From NCBI GenBank assembly GCA_018262385.1, contig JAGSPQ010000170.1:1-7173 (forward strand): a stretch of DNA of 7,173 bases, written 5' to 3'. Positions 1 through 7,173 of this stretch are shown here, in pieces. Source of the DNA: Myxococcaceae bacterium (GTDB taxonomy: Bacteria; Myxococcota; Myxococcia; Myxococcales; Myxococcaceae). The notes beneath the pieces are model-generated. The model saw only the letters and a program-made list of their open reading frames with translations. It was not told the origin of the DNA and did no database searches. Both the position numbers and the translations under genes were made by a program. Every line of letters begins with the position of its first letter. Positions within the stretch are counted from its first letter, which is position 1.

Positions 1-589
1 CCATCAGGTGATCGTCGACCACGCAGCCGAAGTTGTAGAGCGGGATCCCGTCGCCCCGCATCATCACGAAGTCGTCCAGATCGCCGTGGGTCTTGCTGAT
101 CGGCCCCAGCACCTCGTCCTCGAAGCCCACCACTCCGTCGCCCACTGGCATCGCGAACCGGATCACCGAGGGGATGTCCGGAGTGTCCTTGCGGTTGCGG
201 CACGTCCGCTCGTAGCGGTACTCGACCCCGAGCGCCTTGCGCCGCGCCTCCAGCTCCTCGCGGGTGCAGTAGCAGCGGTAGGCCTTGCCTTCTTTGAGCA
301 GCACCTCGGCCGCCTTCTTGTAGCTGTCGAGCCGCTGCATCTGGAAGTACGGCCCGAACTTGCCGTCCACCCGCGGCCCCTCGTCCCAGTCGATCCCCAG
401 CCATTCCAGCCCGTCGAGGATCGTGCGCACCGACTGGGGGGTCGACCGCTCCTGGTCGGTGTCTTCCATTCGCAGCACGAAGGTGCCCTTATGCTTCCGG
501 GCATACAGCCAGTTGAAGAGCGCGGTGCGGGCGCCCCCGATGTGGAGGTAACCCGTAGGAGACGGTGCAAAGCGAACGCGGGGGCCCAT
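1..589 (-). CDS. gltX: Glutamyl-tRNA synthetase, N-terminal part (cut by window edge)
   Basis: This class I aminoacyl-tRNA synthetase charges tRNA-Glu with glutamate in the cytoplasm. Reading down from the ATG at 589, 196 codons are visible before the left edge. The protein opens with MGPRVRFAPSPTG, followed by the ATP-binding HIGH-type signature as HIGG at residues 16-19 and the GARTALFNW block at 20-27. Further family blocks are RMEDTD at 40-45 and a zinc-site-like C106-x-C108 with a third Cys at 130. VVDDHLM at 190-196 is the last visible motif. The KMSKS loop and anticodon-binding domain would lie beyond the edge. The start is firm: an in-frame TAG lies 8 codons upstream with no other start codon between. 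No clear ribosome binding site is visible. The gene is divergent from the protease cluster, and its promoter must lie in or near the first codons of that cluster. The discriminating versus non-discriminating type cannot be told from this half. Confidence 0.96.
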   Translation of the reverse strand, partial: MGPRVRFAPSPTGYLHIGGARTALFNWLYARKHKGTFVLRMEDTDQERSTPQSVRTILDGLEWLGIDWDEGPRVDGKFGPYFQMQRLDSYKKAAEVLLKEGKAYRCYCTREELEARRKALGVEYRYERTCRNRKDTPDIPSVIRFAMPVGDGVVGFEDEVLGPISKTHGDLDDFVMMRGDGIPLYNFGCVVDDHLM

Positions 590-630
590 GGTCGCGCCGC
601 AACTACCAGCGGGCTAAGTTGCCGGCAATC
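590..630. promoter_or_regulatory. 41-bp divergent intergenic region with palindrome
   Basis: This is the only DNA between the divergent starts of gltX (589, minus) and the exported protein gene (631, plus). It holds a perfect 10-bp palindrome, TTGCCGGCAA, at 619-628, ending two bases before the plus-strand ATG. It also holds an inverted repeat, GCAACT at 599-604 with AGTTGC at 617-622. No convincing -35/-10 pair is visible on either strand. Promoters for both genes must either sit here or extend into the opposing coding sequence. A regulatory role is inference from position and symmetry only; short palindromes are frequent in GC-rich DNA. Confidence 0.3.
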
Positions 631-1224
631 ATGAAGCGCCTCGCGTTGTTCGCCTTGTTCCTTGCTTCCGCCGCTTTCGGCACCACCCAGCTCGTCGCCG
701 ACCTGCCAGCGCTCAGCCAGAGCGCGGCGCTGATCGTGGTCGGCACCGTGCGCGCCTGCGCGCCCCGGCTCACTCTCGACGGCCGGCGGATCATCACCGA
801 CACCGAGATCCAGGTCGCCGAGGTGCTCAAGGGCAACGCCGATGGCCCGACGGTGGTGGTGATGCAGCCGGGTGGAATCGTCGGCGACCTCGGCCAGAAG
901 GTCGAAGGCACCGCCCACTTCACCGTCGGCGAGGAGGTGGTGGTGTTCCTCGATCGCCGCGGAGCCGACCGCTTCGCCGTCACCGCGATGGCCCAGGGCA
1001 AGTTCCGGATCGAGCGATCGACCGACGGCAAGGCGATCTACGCCGTCCCCGAAGGGGGGGGCTCCTCGCGGCTGATCGACCCGCTCACCCAGCAGGAGAC
1101 CCAGAGCCCGCTCAAGGCGATGCCGCTGGCCGAGCTGAAGCTGAAGATCGCCGCCGCTCTCGCCGCGCCCGCCGCTGCTCCGGTCGAGCCGACTCGGCCG
1201 ATCCTCAATCGGGCCGGTCAATGA
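631..1224 (+). CDS. Exported protein of unknown function, first gene of metalloprotease operon
   Basis: I do not recognise a characterised family. The 197-residue product starts with a typical Sec signal peptide: MKR, a hydrophobic core at about 4-16, and likely cleavage near AFG/TT at 17-18. The mature part looks like a compact beta-rich domain. It has a hydrophobic strand LIVVGTV at 34-40, an ITDTEIQVAEVLKG stretch at 55-68, a VVVMQPGG turn at 75-82, and FTVGEEVVVFLDRR at 97-110. The C-terminus (about 166-197) is Ala/Leu/Pro-rich. My recollection, not checked, is that similar small exported proteins precede matrixin-like proteases in other myxobacteria. The ATG at 631 places the charged signal-peptide start correctly but has no obvious Shine-Dalgarno. 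An alternative GTG at 565 behind AGGAG would add 22 Arg-rich residues and overlap gltX, and is less likely. The stop overlaps the next start as ATGA, suggesting translational coupling. A chaperone, inhibitor or cofactor role for the proteases is only a guess from context. Confidence 0.85.
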   Translation: MKRLALFALFLASAAFGTTQLVADLPALSQSAALIVVGTVRACAPRLTLDGRRIITDTEIQVAEVLKGNADGPTVVVMQPGGIVGDLGQKVEGTAHFTVGEEVVVFLDRRGADRFAVTAMAQGKFRIERSTDGKAIYAVPEGGGSSRLIDPLTQQETQSPLKAMPLAELKLKIAAALAAPAAAPVEPTRPILNRAGQ

Positions 1225-2099
1225 TCCTCGCCGCGGTCTTCGCGCTGGCGCTGGGGCAGACCCCGTGCCCGGCCTACACCCGCACCAAGGTCGACGACAA
1301 CGATCCCAAGTCGCACTGCCTGTACTGGCGCGAGAACAGCCAGCTCGAGTGGCGGGTCAACGACCAGGGCAACCCCGAGACCACCGGCGACACCGAGTAC
1401 GCCGCGGTCGAGAAGGCGATCGGCACCTGGCAGACCGAGATGGCCTCCTGCGGCTCGCTCACCCTGCAGGTCGGCGCCCGCACCAACAGCCGGCTGGCCG
1501 ACTACAGCAAGACGGCGGCCGACAACCAGAACGTGGTCCTCTGGCGCTTCCAGCTGTGCTCCGGAATGGTCGGCGCCAGCGACGGCTGCTGGAAAGACGA
1601 CAACTGCGGCAACCAGTACGACTGCTGGCAGCACAACCCGGGCGCGCTGGCGATCACCACCAGCAACTTCGACCCGACCACCGGGCGGATCCTCGACTCC
1701 GACGTCGAGCTCAACACCCCCAGCTTCATCTTCACCACTGTCGACTCGCCCACCTGCGTGAAGCCCAACTACAACCAGGGGTGCGTCGCCACCGACGTCC
1801 AGAACACGCTCACCCACGAGTTCGGCCACTCGCTCGGCCTGGCCCACAGCTGCCAGGTGACCTCGACGATGTACGCCAGCGCGGTGCCGGGCGAGCTGGG
1901 CAAGCGGGTGCTCGACCCGGGCAGCAAGCTGTTCGTCTGCGAGACCTACCCGAAGGGCCTGCCGTCGCAGGACTGCGTGATCAAGAAGTTCGATGGGAAG
2001 CTGGGCCCGCCGGCCGGCTGCGGCTGCGACGCGGCCACCGGCGCCACCTGGGCCGCGCTGGCGCTGCTCGGCCTGTGCCGGGCGAGATCGAAGCGATGA
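1221..2099 (+). CDS. Matrixin-like secreted zinc metalloprotease with MYXO-CTERM-like tail (first paralogue)
   Basis: This predicted secreted zinc endopeptidase of the metzincin type has 292 residues. The extended zinc motif HEFGHSLGLAH is at 199-209, with ligands H199, H203, H209 and catalytic E200. The Met-turn methionine is M217 in STMYA. A matrixin-type DSDVELN segment, possibly structural or metal-binding, is at 159-165. The mature domain is Cys-rich, including CGNQYDCW before the catalytic core, which suggests disulfides outside the cytoplasm. The C-terminus is MYXO-CTERM-like: GCGC at 266-269, a short hydrophobic stretch at about 275-285, and a basic CRARSKR end. In that family of signals a Cys-anchored C-terminus is processed in the envelope. 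The signal peptide (MILAAVFALALG, cleavage near 12-13) oddly lacks a basic n-region. The start is fixed by the ATGA overlap with the preceding stop and by the lack of an upstream in-frame start. It ends in another ATGA overlap with its paralogue. The substrate is unknown. Confidence 0.9.
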   Translation: MILAAVFALALGQTPCPAYTRTKVDDNDPKSHCLYWRENSQLEWRVNDQGNPETTGDTEYAAVEKAIGTWQTEMASCGSLTLQVGARTNSRLADYSKTAADNQNVVLWRFQLCSGMVGASDGCWKDDNCGNQYDCWQHNPGALAITTSNFDPTTGRILDSDVELNTPSFIFTTVDSPTCVKPNYNQGCVATDVQNTLTHEFGHSLGLAHSCQVTSTMYASAVPGELGKRVLDPGSKLFVCETYPKGLPSQDCVIKKFDGKLGPPAGCGCDAATGATWAALALLGLCRARSKR

Positions 2100-3010
2100 A
2101 GTTCGCCCTCGCCCTCGCGCTGCTCGGATCCGGCCTGGCGTGGGCCCAGCCGTTCATCCGCACCCAGGTCCCCGGGCGCGAGGACAAGGGCCAGCTGTGC
2201 GTGACGTGGAACAAGCGCGAGCTGGTCTACGTGGTCGACTCGGCCGGCAGCGCGCGCACTCCCGGCGAGTCGGAGTTCTTCGCGGTCGACGCCTCCTTCG
2301 CCAGCTGGCAGGCGGTCTCGGACACCTGCAGCGACTTCCTCTTCCGGCGGGGAGAGCGCCTGGCCAACGTGCAGATCGGCCGCGGCACCGAGAGCAGCAA
2401 CGCGATCGTCTTTCGCGAGGAGTCCTGCCGCACCGCCGCGCCCCAGGCCGACCCCTGTCAGGCCGACGGGTCCTGCGCCAACCGCTACGCCTGCTGGGAT
2501 CACTCGGACTTCACCATCGCCCTCACCACCACCACCTTCAGCACCAAGACCGGCGCGATCTACGACGCCGACATCGAGCTCAACTCCGCTCCGCACGTCG
2601 ACAGCACCCGCTTCCTCTTCACCACCATCTCTTCTCCCCCCTGTACCCCCGGGGCCGAGGCGGTCACCTGCGTGGCGACCGACATCCAGAACACGCTCAC
2701 CCACGAGATCGGCCACGCGGTCGGCTTCGATCACGTCGAGAACCCGGGCACCACGATGGAGGCCACCGCGCCCCCCGGCGAGACCCAGAAGCGGATCATC
2801 GACGTCGGGCTCTCCGAGGGGTTCTGCAAGACCTACCCCCGGGGCCTGCCCCCGGTTCCCTGCGACGAGCTGGCGCAGCTGCGCCGGAAGATCATCGCCA
2901 AGACCGCCGGAACCCCCGGCCTGTCGGCGCTCGGCTGCAGCGCGGCGCCGGTGGGATCGGGGCGGTGGCTGCTGGGCCTGCTCGTGCTCGGCCTGCGCCG
3001 CCGACGCTGA
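2096..3010 (+). CDS. Matrixin-like secreted zinc metalloprotease with MYXO-CTERM-like tail (second paralogue)
   Basis: This is the second of two tandem paralogous metzincin-type proteases, 304 residues long. The signal peptide is MKFALALALLGSGLAWA, with probable cleavage after A17. The zinc motif HEIGHAVGFDH is at 203-213, with ligands H203, H207, H213 and catalytic E204; the Met-turn candidate is M221 in GTTMEA. It shares with its neighbour DADIELN (157-163; DSDVELN there), the CVATD(I/V)QNTLTHE run leading into the active site, CANRYACW, and YPRGLPP after the catalytic domain. This points to an old tandem duplication with substantial divergence. The tail is a cleaner MYXO-CTERM-like signal than in the first copy: a single Cys at 281, a hydrophobic helix at about 291-300, then RRRR at 301-304. 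The ATG overlaps the upstream stop (ATGA), implying coupled translation. The reading frame stays open far upstream through the first paralogue, but the signal peptide places the real start at 2096. The substrate is unknown. Confidence 0.92.
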   Translation: MKFALALALLGSGLAWAQPFIRTQVPGREDKGQLCVTWNKRELVYVVDSAGSARTPGESEFFAVDASFASWQAVSDTCSDFLFRRGERLANVQIGRGTESSNAIVFREESCRTAAPQADPCQADGSCANRYACWDHSDFTIALTTTTFSTKTGAIYDADIELNSAPHVDSTRFLFTTISSPPCTPGAEAVTCVATDIQNTLTHEIGHAVGFDHVENPGTTMEATAPPGETQKRIIDVGLSEGFCKTYPRGLPPVPCDELAQLRRKIIAKTAGTPGLSALGCSAAPVGSGRWLLGLLVLGLRRRR

Positions 3011-3185
3011 CGGTGGTCAGGTGGGCCCGCCGCACACCCTTTCAGATTTCTCGTCCCCAACCGCGAAACCGCTCCTAGACTGCGCGCCGCGTGACGGACT
3101 GACGGCTGCGAATCCTGGGGGCCTCACGCTGTCGACCTTTTCGCTTTCGAGCCAAAACGAACCGAAGTTCTTTCGAGGAGTGACC
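3011..3185 (+). promoter_or_regulatory. Intergenic region expected to hold the promoter of the SH3/M48 pair
   Basis: These 175 bp separate the two coupled gene groups and are locally less GC-rich than the coding DNA. A strong ribosome binding site, GAGGAG at 3175-3180, lies five bases before the ATG at 3186 and decides that start. A weak -10-like TAGACT is at 3076-3081, with no convincing -35 at standard spacing. Also visible are an 8-bp direct repeat CTTTCGAG (3144-3151 and 3170-3177) and a small inverted repeat GAAC/GTTC (3159-3162 and 3167-3170). No U-tracted terminator hairpin follows the protease stop at 3010, so read-through from the protease operon is possible. The ribosome binding site is well supported; the promoter location is inference. 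Confidence 0.35.
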
Positions 3186-3691
3186 ATGAGGCGCAGCAAA
3201 ACGTTCCGTCTGGCCCTGGCCGTCGCGGTGATCGCGTCGCCCGCCTGGGCAGTGAAGGTGGGAGAGATGCTCTACATCCGCTCGAAGGACACCGCGCTGG
3301 TGAAGAAGGCGGATCCGAAGGCGCCGGTGGTCACCAAGCTCCAGCCCGGCACCGAGGTGGTGTGGAACGGGCCGGACGACAAGAACAAGCAGTTCCACAA
3401 GGTCAAAGCCGGCGCCAAGGAAGGCTTCGTCCTCCAGGCCAACCTCACCGCCGCCAAGCCGTCGGACGAAGTGGGCAGCGACGGGAAGGGGATCAGCGCG
3501 CGCGCGGTCGCCTCTTCCGGAGCGGCCACCAAGAGCCTGTCGGAAGAAGGTCAGGAGTACGCGAAGAAGACCCCCGACCTCACCACCGCCGCCAAGCAGG
3601 TGATCATGCTCGAGGCGATCAACTTCCAGATCAAAGACAAGGACGTCAGCGACCACGCCGTGAAGGCGGGTCTTCCCAAGGCAGGTGGAAA

Positions 3692-3695
<4 letters not shown>
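3186..3695 (+). CDS. Exported SH3-like domain protein, partner of M48 lipoprotein
   Basis: This 169-residue exported protein has a signal peptide at 1-22 (MRRSKTF, hydrophobic core, cleavage at AWA/VK). It is followed by one bacterial SH3-like domain at about 24-88. The domain shows YIRSKDTALVKKADPKAPVV and LQPGTEVVW in the order expected of SH3b folds, closing with GFVLQANL. In known proteins such domains bind peptidoglycan or peptides, so a periplasmic or cell-wall location is likely. The remainder (about 89-169) is Ala/Ser/Lys-rich and then mostly helical-looking, without recognisable motifs. The mature protein contains no cysteine. Translation should start efficiently from GAGGAG at five-base spacing. 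The stop overlaps the start of the M48 lipoprotein gene (ATGA), so the two are probably made in coordinated amounts. A role as targeting or regulatory subunit for the protease is inference from this coupling. Longer upstream starts in this frame are rejected because they would bury the signal peptide. Confidence 0.87.
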
Positions 3696-6311
<2,616 letters not shown>

Positions 6312-6318
6312 CCGAAAA

Positions 6319-6346
6319 GGGGCGTTTCACCCCAACTGGGCGCCCC
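6319..6346 (+). terminator. Weak GC hairpin after hydA
   Basis: Eight bases after the dihydropyrimidinase stop, GGGGCG (6319-6324) can pair with CGCCCC (6341-6346) across a 16-base loop. Within the same stretch, GGGG (6319-6322) can pair with CCCC (6330-6333), and GGGCGCCC (6338-6345) is self-complementary. No U-tract follows, so this is at best a weak or factor-assisted terminator. Such pairings arise easily in DNA of this composition. Confidence 0.25.
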
Positions 6347-6369
6347 CGCGCGGTGCGGCAGGGCCCGAT

Positions 6370-6385
6370 CCGAGCAATTGCCCGG
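6370..6385. promoter_or_regulatory. 16-bp imperfect dyad upstream of sigma-54 promoter
   Basis: CCGAGCAATTGCCCGG is an inverted repeat with seven of eight base pairs matching, around a perfect GCAATTGC core (6374-6381). Its centre lies about 56 bp upstream of the start site predicted from the adjacent sigma-54 promoter match. A binding site for a bacterial enhancer-binding protein is the natural guess, though such sites are more often 80-150 bp upstream. The protein is unknown and the site is unproven. Confidence 0.35.
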
Positions 6386-6407
6386 GCGTAGGCGCGTTCC
6401 CCACCGC

Positions 6408-6423
6408 TGGCATTGGCGTTGCT
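6408..6423 (+). promoter_or_regulatory. Probable sigma-54 (RpoN) -24/-12 promoter for the stress membrane gene
   Basis: TGGCAT-TGGCG-TTGCT at 6408-6423 matches the sigma-54 consensus TGGCAC-N5-TTGCW at 10 of 11 defined positions, with exact spacing. The invariant GG is at 6409-6410 and GC at 6421-6422, with ten bases between. A preceding C at 6407 also fits the pyrimidine preference. This predicts transcription from about 6434, giving a leader of about 39 nt that contains the GAGG ribosome binding site (6461-6464) before the ATG at 6473. Position, orientation and spacing all agree with a real promoter. If real, expression would depend on RpoN and an ATP-dependent activator. Confidence 0.6.
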
Positions 6424-6472
6424 CAACCTTGCTGGGTCGCAGCAGCTCATCCCTTTCAGCGAGGTCGCATTC

Positions 6473-6763
6473 ATGAACCCGAACTACGGAATCATTCTCT
6501 GGATTGTCATTGGCGCATTGGCCGGTTGGGTCGGCAGCATGATCATGGGCACCAATGCCCGGCAGGGCGCGCTGATGAACGTGATCGTCGGCGTGATTGG
6601 CGCGGTGCTCGGCGGCTTCCTCACCCGCAGCCTCTTCGGCGACTACTCGGGCAACAACGGGCTGTTCGCCAGCTTCGGCGTCGCGCTGCTCGGCGCGGTG
6701 ATCCTGCTGGGGATCGTCAAGCTGGTGACGGGAAGCCGGCCCGGCGGCGCAATTCGTTCGTAG
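6473..6763 (+). CDS. GlsB/YeaQ/YmgE-family small stress-response membrane protein
   Basis: This small integral inner-membrane protein of 96 residues belongs to the family also labelled transglycosylase-associated (Transgly_assoc). Three Gly-rich hydrophobic segments are visible at about 6-26, 35-54 and 64-87. The first carries the typical IIxWIVIGALAGWVGSMIMG pattern; the second, after NARQGALMNVIVG, contains GAVLGGFL. Family members such as YeaQ, YmgE and GlsB are linked to general, acid or cell-envelope stress, but their biochemical activity is not established. The ATG at 6473 is chosen because GAGG at 6461-6464 precedes it by eight bases and it directly opens the first membrane segment. 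The upstream TTG at 6413 lies inside the sigma-54 promoter match. The gene sits as a separate unit between dihydropyrimidinase and the convergent beta-ureidopropionase, with its own predicted promoter. Nothing in the sequence ties it to pyrimidine breakdown. Confidence 0.92.
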   Translation: MNPNYGIILWIVIGALAGWVGSMIMGTNARQGALMNVIVGVIGAVLGGFLTRSLFGDYSGNNGLFASFGVALLGAVILLGIVKLVTGSRPGGAIRS

Positions 6764-6780
6764 CTGGCGCAATCGAGGGA

Positions 6781-6812
6781 TCAGGCAGCTTCAAGTCAGG
6801 GGAGCTGCCTGA
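6781..6812. terminator. Perfect 10-bp inverted repeat at convergent gene ends (possible bidirectional terminator)
   Basis: TCAGGCAGCT (6781-6790) and AGCTGCCTGA (6803-6812) are exact inverted complements around a 12-base loop. The repeat begins 18 bp after the stop of the plus-strand membrane gene. It overlaps the 3' end of the minus-strand beta-ureidopropionase gene: the TGA stop (6796-6798) lies in the loop and the right arm encodes part of its last residues. A hairpin here could stop transcription in both directions. There is no U-tract on either side, so classical intrinsic termination is uncertain. Confidence 0.55.
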
Positions 6813-7173
6813 CCATGTCGCCGTAGGTCTCGGGTCGGCGGTCCCGGTAGAACTGCCAGGTGCGCCGGACTTCTTCGATCAGATCGAAGTTCATCTCGGC
6901 GACGACCAGCTCGTCTTTGTCTTCGCTCCCGGTCGCGAGGAAGCTGCCGCGGGGGTCGACGAAGTAGCTCGAGCCATAGAAGCGGCCGATGTTCCAGGGC
7001 GCCTCGGTTCCGACCCGATTGATCGCTCCGACGAAGTAGCCGTTGGCCACTGCGTGCGCGGGCTGCTCGAGCTTCCAGAGGTACTGCGAGAGCCCGGCGA
7101 CCGTGGCCGATGGGTTGAACACCACCTCGGCGCCGTTGATCCCCAAAAGCCGCGCCCCTTCGGGGAAGTGGCG
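6796..7173 (-). CDS. Beta-ureidopropionase (N-carbamoyl-beta-alanine amidohydrolase), C-terminal part
   Basis: This nitrilase-superfamily amidase hydrolyses N-carbamoyl-beta-alanine to beta-alanine, CO2 and ammonia, the last step of reductive pyrimidine catabolism. The final 125 residues are visible and the reading frame runs off the right edge. It begins RHFPEGARLLGINGAE, the block that in this family directly follows the catalytic Cys (usually CYDRHFPEG), so the nucleophile lies just outside the window. Downstream are NPSATVAGLSQYLW, QPAHAVANGYFVGAINRVG, APWNIGRFYGSS and FVDPRG. The end is typical of the beta-ureidopropionase branch: VRRTWQFYRDRRPETYGDMV. This pattern fits that branch better than N-carbamoylputrescine amidohydrolases. 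The gene is convergent with dihydropyrimidinase, its pathway neighbour, across the small membrane gene. An internal TTG at 7146 is not the start, because conserved residues continue upstream of it. Confidence 0.92.
   Translation of the reverse strand, partial: RHFPEGARLLGINGAEVVFNPSATVAGLSQYLWKLEQPAHAVANGYFVGAINRVGTEAPWNIGRFYGSSYFVDPRGSFLATGSEDKDELVVAEMNFDLIEEVRRTWQFYRDRRPETYGDMVRQLP

Noticed and set aside
565..630. Upstream GTG start with AGGAG for the exported protein, giving an N-terminus with SRRNYQ that resembles a Tat motif
   Set aside because: The motif is too far from the hydrophobic core, the ribosome binding site spacing is only three bases, and it would overlap gltX. ATG 631 gives a standard Sec signal peptide.
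163..1221. A long minus-strand open frame of 352 codons opposite the first plus-strand gene
   Set aside because: Its C-terminal part is gltX read in the wrong frame (low-complexity Arg/Ser/Thr) and the rest is antisense to the exported protein gene. No domain is recognisable.
1265..3010. A continuous open frame of 581 codons running through the first protease gene into the second, suggesting a fusion or frameshift product
   Set aside because: The upstream part is an Arg/Pro/Gly-rich shadow of the first protease in another frame, typical of GC-rich DNA. The second protease has its own signal peptide at 2096 and an ATGA overlap.
3018..3045. GC-rich symmetric stretch around GGTGGGCCCGCC after the second protease, a possible terminator
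   Set aside because: The symmetry is short with essentially no loop and no U-tract, so it is not distinguishable from background at this GC content.

Overview
The window is a GC-rich bacterial chromosome segment that most likely comes from a member of the Myxococcota. The main clue is a pair of secreted proteases whose C-termini look like MYXO-CTERM sorting signals: a Cys motif, a short hydrophobic helix and an Arg/Lys tail. A strong sigma-54 promoter match near the right end fits the same group, which uses sigma-54 heavily. Genus or species cannot be read from this sequence. I see no mobile element, CRISPR array, tRNA or rRNA.

Left edge (1-589, minus strand): the N-terminal 196 residues of glutamyl-tRNA synthetase (gltX), cut by the window edge. 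It is divergent, across only 41 bp, from a plus-strand cluster. That cluster begins with a three-gene unit (631-3010) joined by ATGA stop/start overlaps: an exported protein of unknown function, then two paralogous, Cys-rich, matrixin-like zinc metalloproteases (HExxHxxGxxH), both with MYXO-CTERM-like tails. After 175 bp there is a second coupled pair (3186-4834): an exported SH3-like protein and an M48-family metalloprotease lipoprotein. Three secreted or envelope metalloproteases therefore lie within 3.6 kb.

Right part (4866-7173): a complete dihydropyrimidinase/hydantoinase with all metal ligands, then a small three-helix GlsB/YeaQ/YmgE-type stress membrane protein with its own probable sigma-54 promoter, then, on the minus strand, the C-terminal 125 residues of a nitrilase-superfamily beta-ureidopropionase. 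Dihydropyrimidinase and beta-ureidopropionase catalyse consecutive steps of reductive pyrimidine breakdown (dihydrouracil to N-carbamoyl-beta-alanine to beta-alanine). This makes the right part a small pyrimidine-catabolism locus whose two enzymes face each other across the stress gene. A perfect 10-bp inverted repeat sits at the convergent gene ends.

Nothing here amounts to an obviously new defence or mobile system. The points most worth a second look are the coupled MYXO-CTERM protease pair with its unknown partner, the SH3/M48 lipoprotein pair, and the sigma-54 promoter with an upstream dyad in front of the stress membrane gene.
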